DNA of 6,922 nucleotides from Candidatus Hestiella acidicharens (GTDB lineage Archaea; Thermoproteota; Thermoprotei_A; Sulfolobales; Acidilobaceae): NCBI GenBank assembly GCA_015523575.1, contig WAJZ01000134.1:1-6922 (forward strand), written 5' to 3'. Positions 1-5,459 of the stretch are shown one piece after another. A program made the translations under genes and the position numbers. The notes under the pieces are model-generated. The model saw only the letters and a program-made list of their open reading frames with translations, was not told the DNA's origin and did no database searches. How positions within the stretch are numbered: the first letter of the stretch is position 1; each line of letters opens with the position of its first letter.

Positions 1-56
1 AAAAATGCACAAATATTAGCAGGTTATTAAGCCTATTAAAGATTAAGAAATAAAAC

Positions 57-1265
57 TCATTTTTTCTTCTCTTTTTTCCTCCCAGATCTTACTACTCTTG
101 CCTCTATAGGCTTAGGTCTAAGTAGGAATGCTCCACCTAATACGCCAATAACTATGCCTAATATAAATAAGCCTATCAAAATCTCACCGTTTTTATGAAT
201 CTTTGCTAAATACTTGCTATTTAAAGTACTTGCCATACTATACCTAAGCTTCCAATAGCTTATTAATGCCTGTAGCTCAGAAACCTTGTTAGTTAGATTA
301 TTCACGCTTGAGTTTAATGAAGCCAGCTTAGTCGTATAAGACTTTATGTATGATTGATAGTTCAATAGTTCTGTTATGTTTTTGTTAATGGAAGGATATA
401 CTTGTGAAACCATATCTACGGCATTAGCTAAACTTATTATCTCGGGGTTGAAGGATATGCCATAAAGCTTAAAAGAAATATTATAATCCTCCCCCCTATG
501 AAGTTCTATGTTTTGTATGGCAAATACTACATAGGACTTGCCTGCGATCTTAGATGTGTTTTTAGCTGGAATTTCTGCGAATTTGTATTCTATGTTGATT
601 GGCACAGGAAAACTCACTCCAATAATGTCTTTTATACCTTTGCTACCAAAACCAATAACACACATCTTTTTTATAACTCCCTTTGACGTTACGTTCTTAT
701 TATATATGCTATAAATTAAAGAATTATTTGATATATAATTGTCTACAAAGCTCCAAGTAGCATTTGGAGTGTTTGCTCCCACACCAAAGTACAGGTTCTT
801 TATCAGGGAGGAGGTCTTATTAGTAGCAATACTAATAGAGTATTCAATAAACGGATAAAAAGAGCTCACCTCTATGTATTCTTTTATGTAGATGCTATTG
901 TTGTGGCTGATTGGCATTAACATTATCTTCGCATAATCTTTGCTTTTGTTCAATATTATTGCCTTCCATTGCGTCGTATAAAGGTTTCCTGGAAATGACT
1001 CATTAATTGACAACACCATGGAGGGTATTTGGGAGCCATTCCTCACTATTTTCACAGGACCCGTAGGTGAGTACGCTATCCAGCTTGCAACAGAAGCTCC
1101 TCTTGATAAGTTTAACACTAAACTGTAATACTGGGTGGATATAGTAACAGTGGTATTAGATACTTTTACTTTTAGAGGTGAGCTTGTTTGGGCAATAGTT
1201 ATAGAACTAAACATAAAGACCGAGACAAGGACTATTACCATTAATGATAATATTTTTAATTTCAT
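57..1265 (-). CDS. Exported, membrane-anchored surface protein of unknown function
   Basis: This 402-residue protein is not recognised as a named family. Residues 1-25 form a signal peptide (short KLK start, hydrophobic core, end near TIAQ). Residues 30-275 are a beta-rich external region with about 15 N-X-S/T sequons (for example N37, N76, N149, N323), which suggests heavy N-glycosylation. Residues 295-355 look helical and coiled-coil prone. Residues 362-382 are a single membrane helix, and the tail is very basic (RKKEKKK). The order signal, external domain, stalk, helix, short cytoplasmic tail recalls archaeal S-layer anchors. The N-terminal stretch (residues 32-75) faintly recalls the extracytoplasmic sandwich domain of YidC, but that is only an impression. 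The ATG at 1265 follows GGTG at 5 bases spacing. The start overlaps the stop of a possible 23-codon ORF. The stop codon is TGA. Confidence 0.85.
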   Translation of the reverse strand: MKLKILSLMVIVLVSVFMFSSITIAQTSSPLKVKVSNTTVTISTQYYSLVLNLSRGASVASWIAYSPTGPVKIVRNGSQIPSMVLSINESFPGNLYTTQWKAIILNKSKDYAKIMLMPISHNNSIYIKEYIEVSSFYPFIEYSISIATNKTSSLIKNLYFGVGANTPNATWSFVDNYISNNSLIYSIYNKNVTSKGVIKKMCVIGFGSKGIKDIIGVSFPVPINIEYKFAEIPAKNTSKIAGKSYVVFAIQNIELHRGEDYNISFKLYGISFNPEIISLANAVDMVSQVYPSINKNITELLNYQSYIKSYTTKLASLNSSVNNLTNKVSELQALISYWKLRYSMASTLNSKYLAKIHKNGEILIGLFILGIVIGVLGGAFLLRPKPIEARVVRSGRKKEKKK

Positions 1266-1333
1266 AATTTCACCTCACTAACCTTGAATGCTCTATAAAA
1301 CTTCATAGTGTCTTCACTGGACTCCGCAGTCAT
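1262..1333 (-). CDS. Possible 23-residue leader ORF overlapping the surface-protein gene
   Basis: An ATG at 1333 is preceded by GGTGAT, with GGTG 5 bases from the ATG. This is the same spacing as at the surface-protein and rfcS starts. The frame runs 23 codons (beginning MTAESSEDT, ending KVSEVKL) to a TGA whose first two bases are the TG of the next gene's ATG, an ATGA overlap typical of translational coupling. The peptide has no membrane segment and no match I know. It could be a real small protein, a leader that controls the downstream gene, the eroded start of another gene, or chance. Only the ribosome binding site and the overlap support it. Confidence 0.35.
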   Translation of the reverse strand: MTAESSEDTMKFYRAFKVSEVKL

Positions 1334-1370
1334 TATATCACCATACCTTTTTCCTATGCCCGCATTCTGA

Positions 1371-1389
1371 AATTTAAATCTATATAATT
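1371..1389 (-). promoter_or_regulatory. Candidate TATA region for the surface-protein gene
   Basis: On the minus strand two AT boxes occur in tandem, TTATATAG (centre near 1385) and ATTTAAATT (centre near 1375). At the usual archaeal distance of about 26 bases they would start transcripts near 1359 or 1349. That is upstream of the possible leader ORF at 1333 and of the surface-protein ATG at 1265. The assignment rests on position and composition only. Confidence 0.4.
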
Positions 1390-1424
1390 CCTGTCATATA
1401 CCATAACACCCTTTGTATGGCTGT

Positions 1425-2080
1425 TTACTTTAAACCATTCTTTTTAACTTCTTCTAAGAGCTTCTTGAACTCCTGAACTAACTGCTTCTTCTTATGGCTT
1501 CTCAAGCTATAGAGCTTCTCAGCAAATAATGCAACTATAGCTAACAGGTTCTCCGCAGGTTCTTGATATGGATTCTTTGGCTCCCTATCATAAACAGCCT
1601 CTATTCTGGTATCAAATTGATTAAAGAAGTATTCAAGGTATTCAAAGAAAAATCTCATAAGTCTATTCTTTATAGCTAATAACCATGATATCTACCTACT
1701 TGTTTATTGCAAGGCTGAAAAATCTTTAGCAAATCCCTACGGCCAGTCTCAAGGCCACTTGCTATATTGTTAGGAATATCCACGACTTTGTATCCTCTAG
1801 CCCGAACAGTACCACAATAGATATTGTACTTACCTTTTCAAATCACTTTTCTGGTAACTAGAATTTAATACGAGTATAGATTACTGCCTTAGTTTGCTCT
1901 GTTTCTGGCTTTATTCCCAAGATACGTTCAACTTCAGAATATGGCACTCTTATTCCTCCAGTAGATGTTCTAACGGTAGCTATTTTCCTTCTGAAATCCA
2001 TCGCTTGAAAATATCCTATAGCTAGTACCTACAAGCTTGTAGAACTCTCTAGGCTTCAGCAACTTCTCTGGAATTGTTAT
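1425..2080 (-). pseudogene. tnpA: Decayed IS607-type serine recombinase (tnpA) relic
   Basis: Pieces of an IS607-family TnpA lie in order on the minus strand, in changing frames. First is the MerR-like DNA-binding part, LLKPREFYKLVGTSYR (from 2062), then MDFRRKIATVRTSTGG and RVPYSEVERILG (from 2001). The catalytic part follows: VIYTRI, then SSYQKSDLKR in another frame (near 1862-1833), where the nucleophilic serine is expected. RGYKVVDI and IASGLETGRRDLL come next (from 1798), then MVISYKE (1686) and RLMRFFFEYLEYFF (1664). A final open stretch of 77 codons from an ATG at 1658 to the TAA at 1425 contains NLLAIVALFAEKLY and a Lys-rich end. At least five frameshifts (near 2015, 1865, 1801, 1690, 1666) and one nonsense codon (TAA 1832-1830, where Gln is expected) break it. 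About 640 bases fit a full-length TnpA. The last stretch could be mistaken for a separate small gene; it is the recombinase C-terminus. The original start is uncertain (TTG 2062 or further upstream). Confidence 0.85.
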
Positions 2081-2229
2081 ATGTTCTTGACAATCTGTAA
2101 AATTCCTCAACTGACTGTAATAAATGCTTCTGCCTCAACGTGATTTGTAATTATGACGAACGTAGAGAAGAGGCATAGCACATCTAGCAAAACCTATAAT
2201 TATCTAGGATGAGAAATCATATAAGAGTA
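2081..2229. other. Non-coding flank between the tnpA relic and taw3
   Basis: No gene with a plausible ribosome binding site is visible here, and there is no hairpin or repeat that I can define. It probably holds the 5' flank or left end of the recombinase element together with the taw3 3' untranslated region. IS607 elements lack terminal inverted repeats, so the element's edge cannot be placed by eye. Together with the relic it makes up the roughly 800 bases without an intact gene between 1425 and 2229. Confidence 0.5.
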
Positions 2230-2796
2230 CTAACAGTTAATTTTTTCTAAATTTGTTGCTAACTTTTCAAGCCTTTTCCTGCCTTCTAAAATAGAATCAT
2301 TAGCTAGCTTAACTATATGATTAAGCGATCTAGGTTCAAACGTGAAAGTACCATTAATTTTTAGGGGTATTGAAATCTGTACTGCGCTCATAAGCTCTAT
2401 AGTGTGTTCATCTTTAGATCGTGAGATTATTCCACTATGCTTGAATCCAGAGCTTCTGGCTACCTCTAGAATGAAAAAAGCACATTCTATTTTTCTTGTC
2501 TTTAGGTGTAATATAGGGCCTGTAGATCTAAGCCAAAGGTTATCAAAGGGTCTAGTGATTGCCTTTGCAATATCATAGATAGTTATTGGTGAATGAGATT
2601 TCATGACGATTCTTGCTCTGTCTCTTTCCCAATACCACCTTCCTTCTATTATGGTTATCCTGCCCATGCAGCTACTTGTTGTGAAGATATGAGTATTTTT
2701 GTTTATCTTGAATAGAAACCATTCTGCCCCTGGATCTAAATAGCCTATTATCCTTTCTCTCAATAAGACATCTTTAATGTTTTTTTGTAAATACAT
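2230..2796 (-). CDS. taw3: tRNA wybutosine-synthesizing protein Taw3 (TYW3 family methyltransferase)
   Basis: Taw3/TYW3 proteins use S-adenosylmethionine to methylate N4 of the tricyclic wyosine precursor at position 37 of tRNA-Phe. The 188-residue product has the family layout: an N-terminal helix, an early Asp-Pro (D21), the signature TTSSCMGRI (39-47), a K-x-H pair (K66, H68), W88 within NLWLR, then RSSGFKHSGI (114-123) and E134. The length matches archaeal members. The residue after the signature Cys is Met, where Ser or Ala is usual. The ATG at 2796 follows GGTGG at a good distance, and this site lies inside the last codons of trm5. The genes overlap by 23 bases, so translation is probably coupled. 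The stop codon is TAG, which shows that TAG terminates genes in this genome. Confidence 0.88.
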   Translation of the reverse strand: MYLQKNIKDVLLRERIIGYLDPGAEWFLFKINKNTHIFTTSSCMGRITIIEGRWYWERDRARIVMKSHSPITIYDIAKAITRPFDNLWLRSTGPILHLKTRKIECAFFILEVARSSGFKHSGIISRSKDEHTIELMSAVQISIPLKINGTFTFEPRSLNHIVKLANDSILEGRKRLEKLATNLEKINC

Positions 2797-3628
2797 CTAA
2801 GACCACCTGATACAATCTCGGTCCAACGCTTCGAACTATTCTTGAACCTCTTATCTCGTAACTTATCTTAAACTCGTTTAGCTTATTAACTAATAACTCT
2901 CTAGCAACTTCTATTGGATCTTGGTATTTTTTTGAATTTACATGTAAATAAATGTGTATAAATCCCTTTTTTCTAATTGATAAAATGGCATAACTTAGAT
3001 ACTCTAATGCGATCTCAGGTAGGGGCATTAATACCCTATCTGCACTGTTTTGCAATATTTCTTTAATGACGTCGCCCGCATCGCCTAAATATGGTATTAC
3101 TATCCCTTCAACTTTGTTCAAAGCTATATTTTCTTTCATTAGTTTATAGGCATGTGGGTTTATATCAATACTGTGCACTAGAAATGGTTTCGATTTTTTG
3201 GCAATGATTATTGAAAAAAGGCCGACACCAGCAAACATGTTTATTATAGTTTCATTTTCTCTTACCATATACGCAACTCTTAGGTGTTCAAAGCTTAGCC
3301 TAGGTGTTATGAACACATTTCTTATATCTACCTTAAATAAGCATCCATGTTCCTTATAGATAGTATGTGACCTCTTTTCACCTGCTATATGTATAAAATC
3401 CCTTGTCTTTTCCTTGCCTTTTACTGGAGAGGTTGCTAACCATACAGATTTAATGGATTTTTGCTTTTCAATTACTTCATTGGCTAGCGACTTTATATGA
3501 TCGATATTTATTTTATTGAAAAAGGGTGGTTTTATTATCGCAATATCTCCGATGTACTCTATTTTTGGTTTTGCCCATTTCATTCTTAATTCCTTCATTA
3601 TAGCTGTGTCTATTGTATTTGTTAACAT
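2774..3628 (-). CDS. trm5: Trm5-like class I tRNA (guanine37-N1)-methyltransferase
   Basis: The 284-residue product (from ATG 3628) is a Trm5-family enzyme, which transfers methyl from S-adenosylmethionine to N1 of G37. Visible parts are a D2-like segment YIGDIAII (25-32), HIAGEKR (80-86), SPRL-type TPRLSFE (108-114), the SAM-binding NMFAGVGLFSI (130-140), IDINPHA (154-160), the motif IV region RVLMPLPE (198-205), and a C-terminal VGPRLYQVVLDV. It is about 50 residues shorter than Methanocaldococcus Trm5b and seems to lack most of the N-terminal D1 domain. By my alignment from memory, the catalytic E185 is kept (E114), but R145 becomes K74 and N265 becomes P202. Archaea have several Trm5 subtypes, one of which also methylates the wyosine ring, and I cannot assign the subtype. 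ATG 3628 fits the TATA at 3666-3673; TTG 3634, ATG 3598 and ATG 3583 (with AAGGA upstream) are alternatives. Confidence 0.88.
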   Translation of the reverse strand: MLTNTIDTAIMKELRMKWAKPKIEYIGDIAIIKPPFFNKINIDHIKSLANEVIEKQKSIKSVWLATSPVKGKEKTRDFIHIAGEKRSHTIYKEHGCLFKVDIRNVFITPRLSFEHLRVAYMVRENETIINMFAGVGLFSIIIAKKSKPFLVHSIDINPHAYKLMKENIALNKVEGIVIPYLGDAGDVIKEILQNSADRVLMPLPEIALEYLSYAILSIRKKGFIHIYLHVNSKKYQDPIEVARELLVNKLNEFKISYEIRGSRIVRSVGPRLYQVVLDVFTKKH

Positions 3629-3634
3629 AATCAA

Positions 3635-3639
3635 AAATT
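3635..3639 (-). terminator. Short T run downstream of tRNA-Gly
   Basis: Five T residues on the minus strand lie about 34 bases past the tRNA 3' end and just before the trm5 start. Archaeal RNA polymerase terminates at such U runs. If this one works it would separate tRNA from trm5 transcription, but the run is short and read-through is possible. Confidence 0.25.
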
Positions 3640-3665
3640 TTAAATGCTTTCCACTTCTGGCTGTT

Positions 3666-3673
3666 CTTTATAT
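3666..3673 (-). promoter_or_regulatory. Candidate TATA box of the trm5-taw3 operon
   Basis: ATATAAAG on the minus strand has its centre near 3669, which predicts a transcript start near 3643. That is about 15 bases before ATG 3628 and 9 before TTG 3634. The box overlaps the discriminator base of tRNA-Gly, so the tRNA 3' end and the promoter share sequence. Confidence 0.45.
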
Positions 3674-3748
3674 GCGGCGGCCGGGATTTGAACCCGGGAC
3701 CTCTGGCTTGGGGGGCCAGCGTCCTAATCCAGGCTAGACCACCGCCGC
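3673..3748 (-). tRNA. tRNA-Gly (anticodon CCC)
   Basis: The 76-base gene folds into a full cloverleaf. The acceptor stem is GCGGCGG paired with CCGCCGC. The D arm is GTCT/GGAC around AGCCTGGATTA, the anticodon stem is CTGGC/GCCAG, the variable region is AGGTC, and the T arm is CCGGG/CCCGG with loop TTCAAAT. The discriminator is A73 and the 3' CCA is not encoded. The anticodon loop is CCCCCAA, giving anticodon CCC, which reads GGG. The acceptor stem and A73 agree with archaeal glycine tRNAs. Position 33 is C instead of the nearly universal U. There is no intron. The GC-rich stems stand out in the AT-rich DNA, as expected for a hyperthermophile. Confidence 0.95.
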
Positions 3749-3775
3749 ATTCCAGGGGATTTTATTAAAAGGTGG

Positions 3776-3786
3776 CGTATAATATG
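3776..3786 (-). promoter_or_regulatory. Candidate TATA box of tRNA-Gly
   Basis: The minus strand reads CATATTATACG here, centred about 33 bases upstream of the mature 5' end. This would give a transcript start near 3755 and a leader of about 7 bases. A second AT tract (TTTTAATAAAA, 3760-3770) lies too close to the tRNA to be the TATA box at normal spacing. Confidence 0.4.
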
Positions 3787-3814
3787 CTTAACGCGTATTT
3801 TACATTAGCAAACA

Positions 3815-3822
3815 CATATAAG
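3815..3822 (+). promoter_or_regulatory. Candidate TATA box for the small tail-anchored ORF
   Basis: CATATAAG, centred near 3818 on the plus strand, predicts a start near 3844, about 15 bases before the ATG at 3859. GGTG (3845-3848) would then sit at the very 5' end of the transcript. With the tRNA promoter it makes the 3749-3858 gap a divergent promoter region. Confidence 0.45.
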
Positions 3823-3858
3823 CTCTGTTGCTAATAAAACAGTGGGTGAATAGGGGAG

Positions 3859-4104
3859 ATGGAGAAAGAAAAGGGTAAGGAGAGGAAAGCATTACTAGAA
3901 GATGAAGATGAGTGGAACATGGTGTGGAAGGATACACCCTTTCACGGAACGCCGGGAGGATAGCTTAAAATAGAGAAACTCCCACAACCTAATAGGGTAA
4001 CTGTTGTGCCAAGGAATAGAAAGAAGAGGATTTCACTAATAGTGTTTGCAGTAGTTCTTGTTGCCGTCTTTCTAATTCCGGTAATAGGCCTGATATTTCG
4101 CTAA
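3859..4104 (+). CDS. Small tail-anchored membrane protein gene interrupted by in-frame TAG
   Basis: The frame from ATG 3859 to TAA 4102-4104 has 81 codons, with a single stop, TAG at 3961-3963 (codon 35). The first 34 residues are highly charged (MEKEKGKERK, then LLEDEDEW) and end in WKDTPFHGTPGG. After the TAG the frame continues LKIEKLPQPNRV, a basic stretch PRNRKKR (51-57), then one membrane helix (about 58-79) and the end IGLIFR. Together this is the layout of a tail-anchored protein with a cytoplasmic charged head. I do not recognise the family. A TATA box and GGTG precede the ATG (10 bases away). The TAG could be a recent mutation (from CAG or AAG, for example), a sequencing error, read-through, or a boundary between two ORFs. 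GGGAGGA directly precedes the TAG, and a GTG at 4006 could start a 32-residue membrane peptide. The gene ends 4 bases from the convergent rfcL stop. Confidence 0.5.
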
Positions 4105-4108
4105 TAGC

Positions 4109-5458
4109 TTACTTAGACCTAGAGCGTCTTTTTTTCTTTGCTGCATGCTTACTCGATTCTGCACTTTTTGTCTCCTTAACGTTACTTGCTTCTCTATTTA
4201 TTGAAGAGATTATCTCCTTAACCCTGCTTCCTGCTAGGTATCTTAGCTGGTCTTCTGTAAAAGAGTAATAGCTTGACAACTTAGATACCCTATTTATATC
4301 ACCATATTTCATCATTAGAAAGAGATAAGGCAGTACCTCGGACTTCACAATCCTTTTCGACGCATGTATCCTTTTTGCTATGGTTCTAGCTACGCCTTCT
4401 CTATTTTCTCTTACAGACTTAAGCTGGGCCATTTCTTTTATTTTAGCTGGATATGAAAACCTATTCCTTAATACTTGACCATTCTTTCTTGCAAATGAAA
4501 CCCCTGGGCCTATGAGGTCAAATATGTAGGGGAGCAGGAACCAGTTGCCAGACTTTGCCCTTTTCAAAAAAATTGAAGCCCTTGCCAAAGAATCCCAAGC
4601 CCTAAAAACATCTTCCGGATCCTCATATTTTGCAGGTATATTATCGTTAATCCATGCCATAAGTGTTTCATAATCTTCCTCCGATGTGTTTACAGCCTTC
4701 CTTGCCTGCCAGAACTCTCTTGCATAGAACACACTGTTGAGCGTTCTCCAGAGGTCTATATTTTTTTCCCGTGGCTTAACAACAAGGGAAACTATGTTAA
4801 AGGTTACCCTTCCATATCCTTCAGCTACTGCTTCTAGGTCATTTATCGCACCCCTTACATCTCCCAAGCTTTTTTCGGCTATGAACTTTAGCGCTTCTCT
4901 ATCACACTGTATCTTTTCTTTGTTACATATGTTTTGCAGCACAGCAATTATTTGATTGGTCGTGAGTTGTTTGAACTGAACCATTGTTACGTATTCCCTT
5001 AACGGTCTTAGAGAATCTTTCCAAGGATCGTTTGCTGTTAATATTATAGGATTTATGGAATTTGGTATGATCTTCATTAGCTCTTCAATCCCGCCGGCAT
5101 CACTCCTAGGGCTCAACCCATCCACTTCATCCATTAGTATTATTATCATTTTCTTAAAGAGGGGTTTCTTCTGAGAAGCGACAGCAACCGTTTTCCTAAT
5201 GTCTTGAGTCCTTCTATAATCGCTTGCATTAAGCTCTAATAGTTCTAGGTCATATTCAGATGCGATGGATTCAACTAAACTTGTCTTCCCAACGCCAGGG
5301 GGGCCGTAGAGAAGTAATGCTTTTTTTGTAGGTCTCTTACCTTCAAGCCATGAGTGTATCCATGTTAATACAGTACTCTTTGCCTCTTCTTGATTTACGA
5401 CATCATCAACCTTCTTGGGTCTATATTTTATTACCCACGGCATCTTGCTGCCTGCCAA
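4109..5458 (-). CDS. rfcL: Replication factor C large subunit
   Basis: This is the large subunit of the archaeal clamp loader, an AAA+ ATPase that joins RfcS subunits and opens PCNA onto primer-template DNA. From TTG 5458 (449 residues) it has the RFC start PWVIKYRPK (7-15), Walker A GPPGVGKT (52-59), LNASD (76-80), Walker B MDEVD (109-113), sensor 1 TAND (141-144) and sensor 2 GDVR (199-202). It lacks the SRC arginine finger, as expected for a large subunit. The C-terminal collar domain is followed by a very basic tail (KKKRRSRSK). I see no PCNA-binding PIP box at the end. The start is uncertain. TTG 5458 lies one base after the rfcS stop and has GGTG 6 bases upstream; ATG 5443 lacks a clear ribosome site but would remove only five residues; TTG 5482 would overlap rfcS and looks too long. 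It is the second gene of the rfcS-rfcL operon. Confidence 0.96.
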   Translation of the reverse strand: MAGSKMPWVIKYRPKKVDDVVNQEEAKSTVLTWIHSWLEGKRPTKKALLLYGPPGVGKTSLVESIASEYDLELLELNASDYRRTQDIRKTVAVASQKKPLFKKMIIILMDEVDGLSPRSDAGGIEELMKIIPNSINPIILTANDPWKDSLRPLREYVTMVQFKQLTTNQIIAVLQNICNKEKIQCDREALKFIAEKSLGDVRGAINDLEAVAEGYGRVTFNIVSLVVKPREKNIDLWRTLNSVFYAREFWQARKAVNTSEEDYETLMAWINDNIPAKYEDPEDVFRAWDSLARASIFLKRAKSGNWFLLPYIFDLIGPGVSFARKNGQVLRNRFSYPAKIKEMAQLKSVRENREGVARTIAKRIHASKRIVKSEVLPYLFLMMKYGDINRVSKLSSYYSFTEDQLRYLAGSRVKEIISSINREASNVKETKSAESSKHAAKKKRRSRSK

Positions 5459-5459
5459 A

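Noticed and set aside
1266..1424. A tnpB remnant following tnpA
   Set aside because: No TnpB-like motif is visible in the 160 bases before the surface-protein gene, and the space is taken up by its promoter and possible leader ORF.
1425..1658. A stand-alone hypothetical protein of 77 residues
   Set aside because: It continues in register with the upstream recombinase fragments and matches the TnpA C-terminus, and the ATG at 1658 has no ribosome site. It is part of the pseudogene.
2052..2140. Minus-strand frame containing LRQKHLLQSVEEFYRLSRTY
   Set aside because: It has no start codon with a ribosome site, overlaps the rebuilt TnpA start in another frame, and ends quickly at TAG. It is probably chance.
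3516..3737. Plus-strand frame of 73 codons ending in RRPGFEPGTSG-like sequence
   Set aside because: It runs across the antisense of trm5 and the tRNA gene. This peptide is the well-known false translation of a tRNA T arm.
3961..3963. Pyrrolysine at the in-frame TAG
   Set aside because: No pyrrolysine genes are visible, the protein is not a methylamine methyltransferase, and taw3 in the same window ends in TAG. Mutation or simple read-through is more likely.
3859..4104. Sec61-beta (SecG) identity for the tail-anchored ORF
   Set aside because: Size and topology fit, but the conserved sequence before the Sec61-beta membrane helix is not seen.
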